A stretch of 6,909 nucleotides of DNA from Candidatus Eiseniibacteriota bacterium. GTDB lineage: Bacteria; Eisenbacteria; RBG-16-71-46; CAIMUX01; WJJG01. The position numbers were made by a program, and so were the translations under genes. This document shows, one piece after another, positions 5,146-6,909 of the stretch (within the stretch, counting starts at the first letter, position 1; every line of letters begins with the position of its first letter). Location: contig VGIY01000138.1 of the NCBI GenBank assembly GCA_016867695.1, positions 1-6,909 on the forward strand. The letters are read 5' to 3'. The notes below the pieces were generated by a model. That model worked only from the letters and a program-made list of their open reading frames with translations, made no database searches and was not told where the DNA came from.

Positions 5146-5697
5146 ATGACCAGTGCCTGGGGGAAGGGGACGCGCCGGCGGACGCGGTTCGGGCGGATCG
5201 CAGGGATCCTGGCGGGAAGCGCGGCGCTGGCCGGGTTGACGATGCTCGCCGCCTGCGGCGCCCCGCCTCCGGTGGAGCTGCCCGATCCGGCCAAGGGGGA
5301 GTTCCTCACGCTCGAGCAGCAGTACGCCCTGAACGGCGAGCAGCTGGCGGAGTACTGCCGCCTGCTCGACGGCCATCTCGCCGGGCTGCATGCCGACCTC
5401 GAGCTGGCGAGGACGCTCTCCGACAGCCTGGGCGCCGTCGTCGACTCGCTCAACGCCGTGCAGTCGGAGCTGAACACGCGCACTCGTCGCCTGACGACGG
5501 AGGTCAACCGGCTCAAGCAGGCGCGCGCGGGAGCGACGGAGTACACGACCCGCGAGGGCGACACGCTGATGAAGCTGGCGGCGATCTTCTACGACTCCAA
5601 CGCCGAGTGGCGCAGGATCTACAACGCGAACCAGGACAAGATCCCCGATCCGGGCGCGCCCCTGCCGGCGGGGCTGAAGCTGACCATCCCGCAGTAA
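5146..5697 (+). CDS. LysM-domain lipoprotein with coiled coil
   Basis: A 183-residue envelope lipoprotein. After a basic N-terminus (KGTRRRTRFGR) comes a hydrophobic stretch and a clean lipobox LAAC, making Cys37 the lipidated residue. Residues about 55-125 are a helical, probably coiled-coil, region (LELARTLSDSLGAVVDSL). Residues 131-183 are a LysM domain (TEYTTREGDTLMKLAAIFY, ...WRRIYNANQDKI...LPAGLKLTIPQ), a fold that binds GlcNAc-containing glycans such as peptidoglycan. A protein lipid-anchored in the outer membrane and gripping peptidoglycan is the natural reading. The ATG has GGGAG seven bases upstream, with a stronger AGGAGGAG further back. It follows the small coiled-coil lipoprotein and precedes phoH by four bases, so these are probably co-transcribed. 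Confidence 0.92.
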   Translation: MTSAWGKGTRRRTRFGRIAGILAGSAALAGLTMLAACGAPPPVELPDPAKGEFLTLEQQYALNGEQLAEYCRLLDGHLAGLHADLELARTLSDSLGAVVDSLNAVQSELNTRTRRLTTEVNRLKQARAGATEYTTREGDTLMKLAAIFYDSNAEWRRIYNANQDKIPDPGAPLPAGLKLTIPQ

Positions 5698-5701
5698 CGC
5701 C

Positions 5702-6694
5702 ATGGACGCGGAGACGCAACGGACCCTCCCCCTCGGCGACCTGGCCCAGGTCAACATGTTCGGCGAGCAGGACCGGCACCTGCGGGCGATCGAGCGGCGC
5801 TTCGGCGTGCGCCTGGTCGCCCGCAACGGGCAGCTGACCGTGCGCGGCCCCCAGGCGGCGGTGAACGCGGTCGTGCCGCTCGTCGAGCACCTCGCCCGGC
5901 GCGCGCGCAACGGCGAGACGATCACCGACGAGGACCTCGGCTACGCCGCGGGCCAGGCCGAGGAGGCGGGGGCGGCGGGCCGGCCCGGCGAGGCGGAGAT
6001 CGACACCGCCGAGGTCGTCCTCCGGGCCGACCGGCGCGTCGTGCGCGTGCGCTCCTCGGGCCAGGCGGCCTATGTGCGGGCGATGCGCGCCCACGAGATC
6101 GTCTTCGCCATCGGTCCGGCCGGCACGGGCAAGACCTACCTGGCGGTCGCCGCGGCGGTCCACGCGCTCAAGGAGAAGCAGATCGATCGCCTGGTGCTCG
6201 TCCGTCCGGCGGTCGAGGCGGGCGAACGCCTCGGCTTCCTCCCCGGGGATCTGCAGGACAAGGTCGACCCCTACCTGCGGCCCCTCTACGACGCGCTGCG
6301 GGAGCTGATGAGCTTCGAGAAGCTGCAGCGCCTGCTGCAGCTCGGCGTCATCGAGGTCGCCCCGCTCGCCTACATGCGCGGGCGCACGCTGGCCAGCGCC
6401 TGGGTGATCCTCGATGAGGCCCAGAACACGACGCTGCCGCAGATGAAGATGTTCCTCACCCGGCTCGGCCCGGGAGCGCGCGCGGTGATCACCGGCGACA
6501 TCACCCAGATCGACCTGGAGGAGCCGGAGGCCTCGGGTCTCGTCTGCGTGCGGCCGATCCTGGAGGGCATTCCCGGCATCGCCTTCGTGGAGCTGGCCGA
6601 GCGCGATGTCGCCCGCCACAGGCTGGTGCGCGAGATCGTCCAGGCCTTCGCCGCCCGAGGGCCCGCGACCCCGCGGGCGGGGCCCTCCTCATGA
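5702..6694 (+). CDS. PhoH family ATPase (PhoH-like/YbeZ)
   Basis: A 330-residue cytosolic P-loop ATPase of the PhoH-like (YbeZ) family, linked in other bacteria to RNA metabolism and ribosome maturation together with YbeY. The N-terminal region (about 10-65, ending NGQLTVRGP) has the KH-like fold usual for the family. Walker A is GPAGTGKT (138-145) and Walker B is VILDEAQN (235-242). LVRPAVEAGERLGFLPGD (166-183) and ITGDITQIDL (263-272) are family hallmarks. The length is normal. The start ATG is four bases after the lysM gene stop with no clear Shine-Dalgarno, so translation is probably coupled. The stop overlaps the next gene by ATGA. The last codons hold a strong hairpin (6661-6678, seven pairs, loop ACCC). 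The usual downstream neighbours of phoH are a 7TM-HD protein and ybeY; the next gene fits the first. Confidence 0.96.
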   Translation: MDAETQRTLPLGDLAQVNMFGEQDRHLRAIERRFGVRLVARNGQLTVRGPQAAVNAVVPLVEHLARRARNGETITDEDLGYAAGQAEEAGAAGRPGEAEIDTAEVVLRADRRVVRVRSSGQAAYVRAMRAHEIVFAIGPAGTGKTYLAVAAAVHALKEKQIDRLVLVRPAVEAGERLGFLPGDLQDKVDPYLRPLYDALRELMSFEKLQRLLQLGVIEVAPLAYMRGRTLASAWVILDEAQNTTLPQMKMFLTRLGPGARAVITGDITQIDLEEPEASGLVCVRPILEGIPGIAFVELAERDVARHRLVREIVQAFAARGPATPRAGPSS

Positions 6695-6909
6695 AGCCCT
6701 CCGCCGATCCGGCCCACGCGGAAGGGGGCGAGGGTCGAGGTCCGGCGCGGGCCCGGCGCGGGGGCTGGCGCGAGGCGCGCGCGCGCCTCGCCGCGCGGCT
6801 GCGCGAACGCCCGCCGCTCCTGCTGGCCCTCCTGCTCGCCGCGGTCTTCCTGGCGGGCCTGACGGTCTTCCCCCGGCAGGTCTCCTACCGGCGCGCGGAG
6901 TACCGTCTG
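6691..6909 (+). CDS. Membrane protein, N-terminal part; probable 7TM-HD phosphohydrolase (PgpH/YqfF type)
   Basis: Only the first 73 codons are in the window; the frame is open at the end. Residues 1-40 are hydrophilic and Arg-rich (cytoplasmic by the positive-inside rule). Residues about 42-60 form one membrane helix (LLLALLLAAVFLAGLTVF), followed by PRQVSYRRAEYRL. The ATG at 6691 overlaps the phoH stop (ATGA). No Shine-Dalgarno is present, and the sequence before it is CCTCCTC, so coupling to phoH translation is expected. A single N-terminal helix followed by a large exported region, directly after phoH, is the layout of 7TMR-HD proteins, whose HD domain degrades c-di-AMP in Listeria PgpH. 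No HD motif is visible here, so the function rests on context. Confidence 0.6.
   Translation, partial: MKPSADPAHAEGGEGRGPARARRGGWREARARLAARLRERPPLLLALLLAAVFLAGLTVFPRQVSYRRAEYRL

Noticed and set aside
4513..5925. Long minus-strand open frame opposite the lipoprotein genes
   Set aside because: It runs across several genes and their spacers on the opposite strand, and its translation is low-complexity Arg/Pro/Ser-rich.

Overview
This is a GC-rich bacterial chromosomal window, probably from the start of a contig, since it opens with a G homopolymer. Two adjacent genes encode Cys-anchored envelope lipoproteins, one with a LysM domain, which points to a diderm. I cannot assign a phylum from sequence alone. 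The gene mix would fit a high-GC lineage of the FCB/Eisenbacteria type, but that is only an impression. All recognised genes look like housekeeping or signalling genes, and I see no phage, IS element, CRISPR array, tRNA or rRNA.

Layout: 1-150 is non-coding and holds a G-run plus a long perfect inverted repeat. A GGDEF diguanylate cyclase gene runs on the minus strand (151-1554). A divergent intergenic region (1555-1834) follows. It is unusually rich in structure: an extended -10 promoter for the GGDEF gene, a G7/C7 hairpin, a four-copy short tandem repeat, a sigma70-like promoter facing right, a terminator-like hairpin with a T-run inside the presumed leader, and a 12-base palindrome touching the ribosome binding site of the next gene.

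To the right, all genes are on the plus strand. The first cluster is an orphan PTS EIIA (PtsN-like), a VanZ-family membrane protein and aspartyl-tRNA synthetase, tightly packed and ended by a probable intrinsic terminator (about 4706-4745). The second cluster has two small lipoproteins (one a coiled coil only, one a coiled coil plus LysM), then a PhoH-type ATPase, then the first 73 codons of a membrane protein. From position and its single N-terminal membrane segment, that last gene is probably the 7TM-HD phosphohydrolase (YqfF/PgpH type) that commonly follows phoH.

How they fit together: the AspRS carries the His and Gly residues associated with non-discriminating enzymes, which predicts Asn-tRNA formation through GatCAB amidotransferase. 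The window also brackets two nucleotide second messenger functions: c-di-GMP synthesis at the left and, if the partial gene is PgpH-like, c-di-AMP breakdown at the right. I found no clear new multi-gene system. The most interesting part is the regulatory DNA between the GGDEF gene and the EIIA gene.
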